Shown here piece after piece: positions 33,622 through 42,188 of a DNA stretch of 64,000 bases; the first letter of the stretch is position 1; each line of letters opens with the position of its first letter. This DNA comes from Flavobacterium sp. SH_e. GTDB taxonomy: Bacteria; Bacteroidota; Bacteroidia; Flavobacteriales; Flavobacteriaceae. Where the stretch lies: assembly GCF_025717045.1 (NCBI RefSeq), contig NZ_JAOVZN010000007.1, forward strand, positions 186,001 to 250,000. Reading direction: 5' to 3'. The notes beneath the pieces are model-generated. The model was not told the DNA's origin and made no database searches. It worked only from the letters and a program-made list of their open reading frames with translations. The translations under genes and the position numbers were made by a program.

Positions 33622-35013
33622 TTATATTTCAGTTCTTAATTCTTCTAATCTTTTTACTTTATCATCTCTATAAAATAAATTCATGGTTTCAAACGGAATT
33701 ATTTTATTATCCTTATTGACAATATGCACGCATGATTTTTTTATTGCTCTCACATCAAAATTATAGGCATCTATAAACTGCATGATGATAATTCGAAACA
33801 AGTTGTCATAACCTAGTTCTGGCGCATCAATATTAGGAAGACAACACAATATAGATTTCAGATTTTCCTGTGCTACTTCTACAGAATTTCCTGTACTAAA
33901 CAAATCTATCATTTTACCTCGAAGCACTTCATCCTGCTCATAAATAATAGTGTTTTTACTATTATCCAATAAATCATTTGGATTAATATATCGTGTTAAC
34001 GGGAAAACTTCGTCTCCTAATTTCAACGCATAACCCATTACTAAAGCGTCAGGATTACAAGGAACAGGAAGCAAATCATCTGAATTAAAAACAGTCGTTT
34101 GTTCCAGAATTTTTCTTCTTACTTCTGTCAATGTCATGCGATCGGTTTCTAAGTTAAAATTCTCCAATCGGCCTGCAATTTGAGTGGGCTGAAATGTAAC
34201 TCCACGAACGCATTTTTGCTTTAAGGCAAACTCAATAATTTTTCCTATTTCATGATCGTTTAATCCTTTTTGAAGTGTGACAACCAAAGTTGTAGACAAA
34301 TTAACTTCATTTAGATTTTCTAAAGCTTGTTTTCGTATTTCGCTTAAATCGGCGCCACGCAATTCCTGCAATACGCTATCTTCAAAAGAATCAAACTGAA
34401 GGTATATTTCAAAGTCTGGAGAATAGCTTTTTAATCGCTGAACAAATTCTTTGTCTTTTGCAATTTTAATTCCATTTGTGTTTAACATTAAATGCTTTAT
34501 CGGAATTGATTTCGCATAATCCAAAATTTCAAAAAACTCAGGATGTATAGTTGGTTCTCCTCCACTAATCTGCACCACATCTGGTTCTTTTTCGTTTTTA
34601 ACAACCGTATCAAGCATTGCTTTTACTTCTTCGAGAGTTCTGTGTCTGCCATAACTAGGCGATGAACCAGCATAACAAGTCGGACATCTCAAATTACATC
34701 GATCTGTAACCTCAACAACTGTAAGACAAGAATGCTGTTCATGATCTGGACATAAACCACAATCGTACGGACAGCCATAATGTGTTTTTGTATTAAAAGT
34801 ATACGGCATCTCAGATGGTTTATTGTAGTTTCGGATATTCTTGTAGTACTGAATATCATCGGCAATTAAAACCTTCGAATTTCCATGCTCTGGACATCTT
34901 TTAAGCATGTAGACATTCTCGTCTTCAAAAACAATTTTAGCATCAATTCTCTTTAAGCATTCTGGGCAAAGGCTTAATGTAAAGTCATAATAAGTATATT
35001 TTCTAACTGGCAT
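33622..35013 (-). CDS. Radical SAM enzyme resembling tetraether lipid synthase (Tes/MJ0619)
   Basis: The 463-residue protein has the radical SAM cluster CNLRCPTC (CxxxCxxC, about residue 106), SGGEPTIHP and NTNGIK. Before it stands an unusual Cys-rich head: CPECLKR (about 16-22), RCPEHG (about 39) and YGCPYDCGLCPDHEQHSC (about 80-97). This arrangement of a rubredoxin-like knuckle, an auxiliary CPxDCGLCPxH motif and then the radical SAM core is that of the archaeal tetraether lipid synthase family, which joins lipid tails. More Cys occur near the C-terminus (SILCCLP). Its start overlaps the Lgt-like gene by 11 bp, so they are translationally coupled. Lipid substrate is inferred. Confidence 0.85.
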   Translation of the reverse strand: MPVRKYTYYDFTLSLCPECLKRIDAKIVFEDENVYMLKRCPEHGNSKVLIADDIQYYKNIRNYNKPSEMPYTFNTKTHYGCPYDCGLCPDHEQHSCLTVVEVTDRCNLRCPTCYAGSSPSYGRHRTLEEVKAMLDTVVKNEKEPDVVQISGGEPTIHPEFFEILDYAKSIPIKHLMLNTNGIKIAKDKEFVQRLKSYSPDFEIYLQFDSFEDSVLQELRGADLSEIRKQALENLNEVNLSTTLVVTLQKGLNDHEIGKIIEFALKQKCVRGVTFQPTQIAGRLENFNLETDRMTLTEVRRKILEQTTVFNSDDLLPVPCNPDALVMGYALKLGDEVFPLTRYINPNDLLDNSKNTIIYEQDEVLRGKMIDLFSTGNSVEVAQENLKSILCCLPNIDAPELGYDNLFRIIIMQFIDAYNFDVRAIKKSCVHIVNKDNKIIPFETMNLFYRDDKVKRLEELRTEI

Positions 35014-35746
35014 TTTTTACAAATAAATTTAAAATTGTTTTGTTATAATAGAGCAGACAAATCAAACATAAAATCTGAATCGAACTTATTCCAAAAATCA
35101 AGAAATAATTGGGTTTCAGAAATTCTACAAAAAAGCGAAATGCGAAATAGGCAATCATAAAATACTGAAATAACAGTCCGTTTTTAAGATTTTTTGTTTT
35201 CAATTTTTTCAAAGCAAAAAACAAAATAATCAGAAAAAGTAATTCGTATAAGGCTATTGGATGCCTCATAACATTATCTCCAAGATTCATTCCCATAAAA
35301 AAAGTCGTTTCTTTTCCATAGGTAAATTCATTTGTACCAGATAAAAAACAGCCAATTCTCCCGATAAAAATTCCTAGAATAATCGGAAAAGTAAATAAAT
35401 CACCCGATGATTCTTTTTCACCTATAATCTTCTTAACAATTTCAACGCCCAGAAGTCCGCCAAACAATCCTCCCATAATGGTCTTCGCATTGAAAAGGTC
35501 TAAAATTGATCTTGCATCAAGATGAAAAACAGGATTTTCTAAAAATCCCATAATTCTAGAACCCAAAAAAGCTCCAATTGCCGCTCCCAATATAATTGAT
35601 AATCTGTTGGAAGAAACAATAGTATCATTCGTTCTTTTTCTCAAAAAAACATAATATCGATATCCTAAGAAAAACGCCAGATATTCTAAAACTAAATGGA
35701 TATTGATTTCATAACCAAAAATAACTGGCTCAAAAGGAAGTTTCAT
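35003..35746 (-). CDS. Lgt-like (prolipoprotein diacylglyceryl transferase family) membrane protein
   Basis: The 247-residue protein has about seven membrane helices and the Lgt fold landmarks: GRIGCFLSG (about 126-134; Lgt usually GRIGNFING), RHPIALYE (about 157-164) and FRFFVEFLKPNY near the C-terminus. The HGG motif whose His is essential in E. coli Lgt is replaced by IMGGLFGGLLG (about 88-98). It is shorter than the usual 265-290-residue enzyme and lacks the common long N-terminal arm. This suggests a paralogue using a diacylglyceryl-type lipid in another reaction rather than the housekeeping lipoprotein enzyme. It is the first gene of an operon with the radical SAM gene. Confidence 0.82.
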   Translation of the reverse strand: MKLPFEPVIFGYEINIHLVLEYLAFFLGYRYYVFLRKRTNDTIVSSNRLSIILGAAIGAFLGSRIMGFLENPVFHLDARSILDLFNAKTIMGGLFGGLLGVEIVKKIIGEKESSGDLFTFPIILGIFIGRIGCFLSGTNEFTYGKETTFFMGMNLGDNVMRHPIALYELLFLIILFFALKKLKTKNLKNGLLFQYFMIAYFAFRFFVEFLKPNYFLIFGISSIQILCLICLLYYNKTILNLFVKNAS

Positions 35747-35876
35747 TCTATACTCTAAAATTTAATACTATAATTCTGTAAAGATGCAAAAAAATGTTTA
35801 AATTCATTCGACTTATAAACTAAAACCTGTCTCAATTTGGAACAGCTTTTTTATTTCTATAAAGATTAAACCTTTG

Positions 35877-35884
35877 TAACTTTG
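35877..35884 (+). promoter_or_regulatory. -7 box for the WYL regulator gene
   Basis: TAACTTTG matches TAnnTTTG, 31 nt before the ATG. An imperfect second copy (TAACCTTTG) follows at 35891. The Lgt-like operon diverges from the same 169-bp region, but no exact -7 box was seen for it. Confidence 0.55.
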
Positions 35885-35915
35885 AACCTCTAACCTTTGA
35901 AACTAAAAAAGAAAA

Positions 35916-36878
35916 ATGCTCGACGAAACTCCAAAACGATTTGACAGAATTGTAGCTATTCTTATTCAATTGCAATCTAAAAAGATTGTCAAAGCCCAAG
36001 AATTAGCCGATCGTTTTGAGTGCAGTCTGAGGACTATTTATAGAGACATTAGAACTCTTGAGGCTTCGGGAGTCCCTATTTATAGTGAAGCTGGAGTTGG
36101 TTACGCATTGATGGATGGTTATAGACTTCCGCCTGTAATGTTTACCCGCGAAGAAGTGAGCAGTTTTATTGCGGCCGAAAAACTAATGCAAAAATTTACC
36201 GATCCTTCATTGGGAACGCACTACGCGTCGGCGATGTACAAGTTGAAATCTGTTTTAAGAAGTAATGACAAGGATTATCTTTCGAACATCGAATCGAGAA
36301 TTGTCATGCAAGATGCAGAACCGATGTTTAATGATAATTCGCCAAATACTTTGGCCGTTCTTTTTGAAGGAATTGCAGAGAAAAAACAAATTCTTCTGAC
36401 GTATAAAACTTTTGAAAAAGACGAAACTACGGAGCGTAATTTGGAGCCTGTGGGGGTTTTTCACGACAATAATAATTGGTATTTTCTGGGTTATTGTCAT
36501 CTTCGAAAAGATTATCGTCAGTTTAGAACCGACAGAATTCAGGGAATTAAAAAAACAGATGTTGATTTTACAATCGAACATGACGCTCTGGAAACTTATT
36601 TAACCAAAACAGAAACGCATCCAACAACAAAAGTTCGTCTTTTAATTGACCGAAAAATAGCGAGATATTTAGCAACCGAAAGAAAATATCATGGCTTTAT
36701 TTCGCAAAAAGATGTAGATGATGAAAAAATCGAAATGACTTTTATGTCAAGAGATATTAATAACGCTTTTCCGAGATGGTTTTTGATGTTTGGAGATTAT
36801 GCAGAGATTCTGGAACCAGAAATATTAAAAACCAACGTCCTGAAATTATTGGAAATCAACAAGCAAAGGCTTTTATAG
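35916..36878 (+). CDS. WYL-domain helix-turn-helix transcriptional regulator
   Basis: The 320-residue protein begins with an HTH of the DeoR/HTH_11 type (about residues 8-60: AILIQLQSKKIVKAQELADRF, then SLRTIYRDIRTLEASGVPI). A central linker is followed by a WYL domain (about 140-230) with NNWYFLGYCH and YRQFRTDRIQGI, matching the WYL consensus. A C-terminal extension (FISQKDVDDEKIEMTFMSRDI) is the usual WCX part. WYL proteins sense nucleic acids or small ligands and often control stress or defence genes. Here the convergent neighbours are two DinB-fold genes, so no target is obvious. It is monocistronic and ends in a hairpin. Confidence 0.9.
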   Translation: MLDETPKRFDRIVAILIQLQSKKIVKAQELADRFECSLRTIYRDIRTLEASGVPIYSEAGVGYALMDGYRLPPVMFTREEVSSFIAAEKLMQKFTDPSLGTHYASAMYKLKSVLRSNDKDYLSNIESRIVMQDAEPMFNDNSPNTLAVLFEGIAEKKQILLTYKTFEKDETTERNLEPVGVFHDNNNWYFLGYCHLRKDYRQFRTDRIQGIKKTDVDFTIEHDALETYLTKTETHPTTKVRLLIDRKIARYLATERKYHGFISQKDVDDEKIEMTFMSRDINNAFPRWFLMFGDYAEILEPEILKTNVLKLLEINKQRLL

Positions 36879-36882
36879 AAAA

Positions 36883-36911
36883 AACTCCTGATAGAATTAT
36901 CTACAGGAGTT
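36883..36911. terminator. Hairpin between WYL regulator and DinB genes
   Basis: AACTCCTGATAG pairs with CTAcAGGAGTT (one bulge) between two convergent genes. An A-rich left flank and a T-rich right flank support terminator function in both directions. Confidence 0.7.
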
Positions 36912-36917
36912 CTTCAT

Positions 36918-37415
36918 TTATTTCTGTTTTACCACATTATAAAAATTGTAATCGGTGTTGGAAGCATCTGTAATTCCGATATTTCTTCCCATCGTTACAA
37001 TCTGTCCTCGGTGATACGTTCCGTGATTAATAACTTGCAGCAGATAATCTGAAACTGGCAATTCGCATTCAAACCACGGATTTGTAATTTTAACTTCTTT
37101 CATCAAATCTTCTTCCGACAATGAATTGATAAGGTGTTTCAATCTTGTAGATGAATTCAGCAATCCTTCAAATATTTCATCTTTTGACAATTCGCTTTCA
37201 GGCTTCTTTTCTACCATATCATTTTCAGAAATTACAGAAAACCAATATTCTTCTGTAGACCAGATATGGTCTAGCGTTTTCATGATGGTTGGAAAACTCG
37301 ATTGCACTTCTGCGTTAAGCAATTCATCAGCTTTTGGCGAAAGCCAGTTTACAAACTGTTGGTTTACCCATAAATTGTAATCTGCAAAATTGGACATTAT
37401 CTTTTTTAAACTCAT
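36918..37415 (-). CDS. DinB-family protein, intact metal triad
   Basis: The 165-residue four-helix bundle protein fits the DinB/YfiT-like family. Family metal ligands are visible: His in TLDHIWSTEEYW (about 49) and the pair in HGTYHRGQIV (about 135-139). There is no signal peptide, so it is cytoplasmic. Most DinB-like proteins are putative metal-dependent thiol transferases or hydrolases without known substrate. It follows another DinB gene (37464-37943), separated by 48 bp, so the two probably form an operon from the promoter at 37974. Confidence 0.88.
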   Translation of the reverse strand: MSLKKIMSNFADYNLWVNQQFVNWLSPKADELLNAEVQSSFPTIMKTLDHIWSTEEYWFSVISENDMVEKKPESELSKDEIFEGLLNSSTRLKHLINSLSEEDLMKEVKITNPWFECELPVSDYLLQVINHGTYHRGQIVTMGRNIGITDASNTDYNFYNVVKQK

Positions 37416-37463
37416 AGCAGTTGATTTTTAGAATGTGATATTAAGATAGTAAAAATTTACGAA

Positions 37464-37943
37464 TTATCTTTCCCAGAAAAATGGCGGTTCGATATTTAAA
37501 GCTCTTAAATACACATAAGCTTGTCCACGGTGATGCACTTCATTATCAATAAAATATAAGATGTTCTGAATTACAGGAAATTCATATTGCCCAAAAAGGT
37601 TAAAGGTCTCGCTAAAATCTTCGACTGATAATTGCTGCCAATATTTATCAATTTCTACTGTAGCTTCGTCCCATTTTTCAAGATATTGTGCTTTAAAAAT
37701 CAATTTTTCTGTTCCCTCTGAAAAAGGTGCAGTTTCTTTCGTTACGATTCCTTTTAAACCTGGAACCGCAATAGCCAAAAGCTCATCCACTAATTTTGAG
37801 AAAGGTCTCATTCCGCCAATTGAAAATTCGAAGAAATCTTTCTCTGGGAAAATCTCAATTAAACGACGTGTAAGCGCTCTATGCCCTTGCCAATGTTTCA
37901 ATAAATCTTCTGAAGTAATAACTTGTGCTTCTAATGTTTTCAT
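37464..37943 (-). CDS. DinB-family protein with altered first metal ligand
   Basis: The 159-residue product has the C-terminal DinB signature EVHHRGQAYVYLRALNIEPPFFW (first 20 residues from about 135), including the second and third His ligands. The N-terminal helix region, MRPFSKLVDELLAIAVPG, has no His where the first ligand normally lies (compare TLDHIW in the neighbour). It may use a different ligand or have lost metal binding. It is the first gene of a two-gene unit with the other DinB gene. No partner or substrate is predicted. Confidence 0.87.
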   Translation of the reverse strand: MKTLEAQVITSEDLLKHWQGHRALTRRLIEIFPEKDFFEFSIGGMRPFSKLVDELLAIAVPGLKGIVTKETAPFSEGTEKLIFKAQYLEKWDEATVEIDKYWQQLSVEDFSETFNLFGQYEFPVIQNILYFIDNEVHHRGQAYVYLRALNIEPPFFWER

Positions 37944-37973
37944 GGTTTTAAAGTTTAAATATTTTTAATACTT

Positions 37974-37981
37974 CAAAAGTA
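37974..37981 (-). promoter_or_regulatory. -7 box for the DinB pair
   Basis: The minus strand reads TACTTTTG, matching TAnnTTTG, 30 nt upstream of the start at 37943. Confidence 0.5.
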
Positions 37982-38070
37982 AAATGGGCCGGTGACAACA
38001 GTTTGTCAGCAGCAAAAAATAATTTTTATTTATTTTTAATTTTCTTTTAATCGAGGCGGAAATACTGTGC

Positions 38071-38096
38071 GTAGACGCACTGCAGTGCATCTCTAC
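38071..38096. repeat. GTAGACGCACTGCA palindrome
   Basis: GTAGACGCACTGCA pairs with TGCATCTCTAC-type sequence (TGCAGTGCATCTCTAC) with small mismatches. It lies in the 292-bp gap upstream of thiL and has no coding role. It looks like a dispersed intergenic palindrome. Confidence 0.5.
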
Positions 38097-38118
38097 AGAA
38101 TAAACAGGTGATAAAAAA

Positions 38119-38166
38119 CTTAGAACCTTAGTATCTTAGAACCTTAGTATCTTAGAATCTTAGCAT
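38119..38166. repeat. Three tandem copies of a 16-bp unit upstream of thiL
   Basis: CTTAGAACCTTAGTAT occurs twice exactly (38119-38134, 38135-38150), then with two changes (38151-38166). The unit itself is a duplicated CTTAGNAY 8-mer. It lies about 35 bp before the first -7 box, so it might affect promoter strength by copy-number slippage. Confidence 0.7.
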
Positions 38167-38198
38167 CTTCAAGAAAGCATCTTTAAAAAAATCCTTTG

Positions 38199-38222
38199 TA
38201 CCTTTGCACCTTTATAACTTTG
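38199..38222 (+). promoter_or_regulatory. Two overlapping-register -7 boxes for thiL
   Basis: TACCTTTG (38199-38206) and TAACTTTG (38215-38222) both match TAnnTTTG, 16 bp apart. The latter ends 13 nt before the ATG at 38236. No THI-box-like riboswitch was seen. Confidence 0.55.
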
Positions 38223-38235
38223 GAACTTAACAGAA

Positions 38236-39282
38236 ATGATAGAAGATAAAAATCAGCAGAGAACTAGTATAGCGCAATTGGGCGAATTCGGTTTAATTGA
38301 CCATTTAACCAAAAACTTTGATGTTACTCAAGAATCCACTCTAAAAAGTATTGGTGACGATGCTGCTGTTCTTGATTTTAAAGACAAAAAAGTAGTCGTT
38401 TCAACCGATTTATTAATTGAAGGAGTTCATTTTGATTTGGCTTACATGCCATTGAAACATTTAGGATACAAAGCCGTTGTAGTAAATGTTTCTGACATTT
38501 GTGCAATGAATGCAAAACCAACTCAAATTACAGTTTCGGTTGCGGTTTCTAATCGTTTTCCACTTGAAGCTTTAGAAGAATTGTTTGCAGGAATTACCCT
38601 TGCAGCAAAAGAATATAAAGTTGATGTTATTGGCGGAGACACAACCTCATCTCAAAAAGGTTTAATTATTAGCATCACTGCAATTGGAGAAGCTGACGAA
38701 AATGAAATAGTTTACAGAAACGGAGCCAAACAAACTGATTTATTAGTTGTAACCGGAGATCTTGGAGCTGCTTATATGGGATTACAGGTTTTGGAACGCG
38801 AAAAACAAGTTTTCCAAGTTAACCCAAACAATCAGCCAGATTTAGATCCTTATACTTATTTGGTGGAACGACAATTGAAACCTGAAGCTCGAAAAGATGT
38901 TCGTACTTTGCTTCATGCATTGGATATTAAACCAACAGCAATGATTGATATTTCAGACGGATTATCTTCTGAGATTATTCATATTTGCAAGCAATCTAAA
39001 GTGGGCTGTAATTTATATGAAGATAAACTTCCATTAGATCCACAGTTTATTTCTACTTGCGAAGAATTTAATATCGACAGCACAACAGTTGCCATAAACG
39101 GCGGTGAAGATTATGAACTTTTGTTTACCATTGATATTAATGATTTTGACAAAATAAAAGGAAATCCGAATTTCTCTGTTATTGGACATATGGCGGAAGA
39201 AAATGAAGGAATCCATCTTGTAACTCGTGCCAACACAAAAATTGCCTTAAAAGCGCGCGGATGGGACGCTTTGACCGAATAG
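38236..39282 (+). CDS. thiL: Thiamine-monophosphate kinase
   Basis: ThiL phosphorylates thiamine monophosphate to the pyrophosphate cofactor, the last step of thiamine synthesis, in the cytoplasm. The 348-residue length is normal. Landmarks are the N-terminal GEFGLIDHLT, the metal-binding SIGDDAAVLDFKD, VVSTDLLIEGVHFDL, VVNVSDICAMNAKP, GGDTTSSQ (phosphate/metal loop), VTGDLGAAYMGLQ, DISDGLSSEI and INGGEDYELLF. All Asp motifs are intact. It stands apart from other thiamine genes here and ends in a terminator shared with the convergent response regulator gene. Confidence 0.97.
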   Translation: MIEDKNQQRTSIAQLGEFGLIDHLTKNFDVTQESTLKSIGDDAAVLDFKDKKVVVSTDLLIEGVHFDLAYMPLKHLGYKAVVVNVSDICAMNAKPTQITVSVAVSNRFPLEALEELFAGITLAAKEYKVDVIGGDTTSSQKGLIISITAIGEADENEIVYRNGAKQTDLLVVTGDLGAAYMGLQVLEREKQVFQVNPNNQPDLDPYTYLVERQLKPEARKDVRTLLHALDIKPTAMIDISDGLSSEIIHICKQSKVGCNLYEDKLPLDPQFISTCEEFNIDSTTVAINGGEDYELLFTIDINDFDKIKGNPNFSVIGHMAEENEGIHLVTRANTKIALKARGWDALTE

Positions 39283-39325
39283 TTTGAGTTTTCAGTCACA
39301 GTCGCAGTGCGCAACAGCATAAATT

Positions 39326-39365
39326 AAAAATCCTATCAGATTTCAAGAACCTGATAGGATTTTTT
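39326..39365. terminator. Bidirectional terminator between thiL and response regulator
   Basis: TCCTATCAG pairs with CTGATAGGA around an 11-nt loop, with A5 before and T5 after, between two convergent genes. It resembles the CCTAACAGG palindromes in the PUL but is a distinct sequence. Confidence 0.85.
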
Positions 39366-39394
39366 ATTGCTAAGTTTTTCTAAAATCTAAAATT

Positions 39395-40093
39395 TTAAAA
39401 CAGCCCTTTACTTTTTGCTTCTTTGATCAAATCTTCATCCGAATCGTTTTTAATCTTTAGCAATTCCTTTAAATGCTTTTTTCGTTTTTCTATTGCATTT
39501 AAAGAAATCGGAATATTTTGCAACATTTCATCTATGGCAGATCCTTTAGATAAATGAATTAAAATCTGTTTATCGTACTGATCAATTTCAATTGCATTGT
39601 GAGTGGATTGATTCAGCATTTTCACAACCGATTGGCTATAGTATTTTTCGTTTTTCATTACTTTATCAAAAGCCAAAAGCAATTCATCAAAAGTAAGGTC
39701 GTTTTTTATAATCAAACCATTTGGCTGAATTGTTCTAATAATCGTTTTTATTTTCAACAATTCAGTATACATCGTCAAAAGAATAATCTTGCAAGAAGGC
39801 ATTTTTTTCAAAAGCAATTTTGCCAAATCTTCACCAGAAAAAATTTCTCTTTCTTCATAAGGCGGCATGCTGATGTCTAAAAAAGCAATATCAAACATAG
39901 GTGTGTTAGCACTTTCTATTATATCATAACCAGACCGACAATCATGTCCTTGCGAAATTAAAAATTCATATTGTTTTGGATTATAACGTGTTATGGCATT
40001 TTTATATCCTTCAATAATAAATGGATGATCATCTACTATCAAGATATTCTTCTTAACTAATTGTGGAACTGAAGATGTTAAATCAAATGTCAT
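39395..40093 (-). CDS. NarL/LuxR-type response regulator
   Basis: The 232-residue protein has a receiver domain (about 14-135) with ILIVDDHPFIIEGY, the phospho-acceptor Asp in IAFLDISMPPYE and the Lys in LIIKNDL. The C-terminal HTH (about 170-225) has EIDQYDKQILIHLSKG and NIPISLNAIEKRKKHLKELL; it is diverged from textbook LuxR HTH but in the same place. It is encoded just after the histidine kinase with an 11-bp overlap, so the pair is almost certainly a two-component system with translational coupling. The target genes are unknown; the nearby small exported protein gene is a candidate. Confidence 0.9.
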   Translation of the reverse strand: MTFDLTSSVPQLVKKNILIVDDHPFIIEGYKNAITRYNPKQYEFLISQGHDCRSGYDIIESANTPMFDIAFLDISMPPYEEREIFSGEDLAKLLLKKMPSCKIILLTMYTELLKIKTIIRTIQPNGLIIKNDLTFDELLLAFDKVMKNEKYYSQSVVKMLNQSTHNAIEIDQYDKQILIHLSKGSAIDEMLQNIPISLNAIEKRKKHLKELLKIKNDSDEDLIKEAKSKGLF

Positions 40094-42140
40094 TATTATG
40101 CAGGTTATGGTTTGGATCTATTGGGATTTTTACGGTGAGAATTGTTCCTTCACCCTTGGCAGATTTTATGGTAACTGTACCCTTACCTTCTGTTGCTCGA
40201 TATTCTATATTATGTAAACCTATTCCGTTTTTGGTTTTCTTGGTATTAAAACCAATTCCATCATCTTCTATAGTTAGAACCAAAATTTCATTTTCATTTC
40301 TAAGTTCTACTTTTATAATATCTGCTTTAGCATATTTATTACAATTTTGAAGTCCTTCCTGAATAATTCGATACAAATTGATTTTCAAAGTATTACTTAT
40401 CAATTCCCATTTTATATCAGGATCAAAAGTCGTAATTAGTTTAGAACTATATGTATTTCGTTGATCTTCAAATAGTTTACCTAAAATAGCAACAAAATTA
40501 TTAATTAATTCGGATTTTTCTCTATTTAAATCGTGAGAAATTTCGCGAATGTCTTGCTCAATATTTTTCAGTTCATTAAGGTATTTTTTTCTCTTAGCGG
40601 CTGCTTCTGCTTCATTAACCTTATCTAAACTATCCAAACTAATTCTAATTCCAAACATACGTCCTAGAACTCCATCATGTAATTCCTGTGCAACTTTTTT
40701 CTTTTCTTTTATTCTCGCAAGCTCAATTTCATTTTGCTGCGAAATCATCAAATTATAAATATTTTCATTTGCAATCTGCTGTTCCTGTTTAAAAAGCAGT
40801 TCACGGTTTTTTGCCTGCTGCGTTTTATAAACATAAAAAAACAATCCGAGCAATGTACAAATACTAAAGACATAAACCAAAGTTTTATTTTTTTCCTGAA
40901 GATTTGAATTTTGGTCTTTTATTTCGTTGGTTTCATATTCGATTCGAGAGAATTTTTCTCCCATTTTACGCTCTGTTTTCTGAAGCTTCTCATTGATTTG
41001 AATATACTCTTTAGAGTATATTGAAGCATTTTTCGGATCAACCTGGGCAATTTGTTTTAAAGATTCCAATAAACTTGAAGGAGATTCACTAGAACGTGAC
41101 AATTCTACTGCTTCTTTTGAAAATTTCAAAGCATTAACTGAATCTTGTTTAAATGCAAAATATTTGGACAAATGTATTTTGTTCAAAATGACACCAGAGG
41201 TTAAACCTAGACTGTCTCTAATTTTTAGAGCTTGGTAAAATTGTTCAGGAAGCCCATCAGATTCTTGCATTCCTAGTTTTGCATAAGCCAAATTATCTAA
41301 AAGCATTGCATACAACTTTGTGTCACCATGATACAAATTGTCCTGTATTAATCCTTCATGAAAATAATACTTAGCTTTTCTATAATTTTTCATTCCTAAG
41401 TAGACAAAACCAATATTATTAAGAGAAGTTGCTTCTAATTGTAGTTCTGCAGGAATGGATTTATCTTTTAATATTTCCAGTGCTTTATTATGAAACTCTA
41501 AAGCTTTATTGTACTCTTCCCTATCATTATAAAGTATTCCTAAAGTATTATAACAATCGTATAATTGGTTACTTACATTTTTTAGTTTTTTTAAAATTTT
41601 TAAAGCCTTAAAAATTGTAACTTCACTTTCGAAAAGAGCACCTTCCTGATATTGAAGATTTGCTTTATTAGAATACGTTTTTGCAAGATTCAATTCATCA
41701 TTAATACGAAGATAAATCTTCTCAGCTGCATAATAATTCATATATGCACTATCTGAGACAGACTTTAATAGATAATAATCTCCTAAATAAGTATATGCTT
41801 TTGCTAAATTAACTGAATCCTTACTCTTTTCCGATCTATCTAAAATTAGATATGAAGTATTTCTATAAGAATCCCAATCACTCATGTTATAATATCTATT
41901 GGCTATTTTAAAAAGATTTACTTTATTAAGAGAATCATCTTTTTGGCCGATAATAATATCTAATGCTTTTTTATTATATACCTGTTTTTCGTTATAAGAA
42001 AGGTTAATATCATTTGCCAACGAAAGGTATGTAGATAGACTATCTGTTTGAACAGCATCACTATCATCAACGCTCTTTTTTTTGGAACATCCAAAAAGAA
42101 GAATAAAAATTGAAGTAAGTATTAAGCATTTATTTTTCAA
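40083..42140 (-). CDS. TPR-containing sensor histidine kinase (HisKA_3 type)
   Basis: The 685-residue kinase begins with a lipoprotein-like signal (MKNKCLILTSIFILLFGCSKKK), followed by about 380 periplasmic residues of TPR-like repeats (YNTLGILYNDREEYNKALEFHN; TSLNNIGFVYLGMKNYRKA). A coiled coil (about 385-415) leads to a membrane helix, LVYVFSICTLLGLFFYVY. The cytoplasmic HisKA_3 domain has the His in VAQELHDGVLGRM (about 487), and the HATPase domain has LTIEDDGIGFN and GIGLHNIEYRA. Periplasmic TPR sensors of this kind are common in Bacteroidota. Its stop overlaps the response regulator start. Ligand unknown. Confidence 0.92.
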   Translation of the reverse strand: MKNKCLILTSIFILLFGCSKKKSVDDSDAVQTDSLSTYLSLANDINLSYNEKQVYNKKALDIIIGQKDDSLNKVNLFKIANRYYNMSDWDSYRNTSYLILDRSEKSKDSVNLAKAYTYLGDYYLLKSVSDSAYMNYYAAEKIYLRINDELNLAKTYSNKANLQYQEGALFESEVTIFKALKILKKLKNVSNQLYDCYNTLGILYNDREEYNKALEFHNKALEILKDKSIPAELQLEATSLNNIGFVYLGMKNYRKAKYYFHEGLIQDNLYHGDTKLYAMLLDNLAYAKLGMQESDGLPEQFYQALKIRDSLGLTSGVILNKIHLSKYFAFKQDSVNALKFSKEAVELSRSSESPSSLLESLKQIAQVDPKNASIYSKEYIQINEKLQKTERKMGEKFSRIEYETNEIKDQNSNLQEKNKTLVYVFSICTLLGLFFYVYKTQQAKNRELLFKQEQQIANENIYNLMISQQNEIELARIKEKKKVAQELHDGVLGRMFGIRISLDSLDKVNEAEAAAKRKKYLNELKNIEQDIREISHDLNREKSELINNFVAILGKLFEDQRNTYSSKLITTFDPDIKWELISNTLKINLYRIIQEGLQNCNKYAKADIIKVELRNENEILVLTIEDDGIGFNTKKTKNGIGLHNIEYRATEGKGTVTIKSAKGEGTILTVKIPIDPNHNLHNNDI

Positions 42141-42159
42141 TAGTCCTTTTGAATTTAAT

Positions 42160-42175
42160 CAAAAGTACAAAACTA
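42160..42175 (-). promoter_or_regulatory. Paired -7 boxes for the kinase/regulator operon
   Basis: The minus strand has two directly adjacent TAnnTTTG matches: TAGTTTTG (42168-42175) and TACTTTTG (42160-42167). They lie 20-28 nt upstream of the start at 42140, giving a very short leader. Confidence 0.5.
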
Positions 42176-42188
42176 AAAGACATAAAAA

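Noticed and set aside
35003..35746. Housekeeping prolipoprotein diacylglyceryl transferase (lgt)
   Set aside because: The HGG-motif His is missing, the protein is short, and it is coupled to a radical SAM gene; a paralogue with another role is more likely.
37982..38235. Thiamine (TPP) riboswitch upstream of thiL
   Set aside because: No THI-box-like conserved core was found; the leader after the promoter is under 20 nt.
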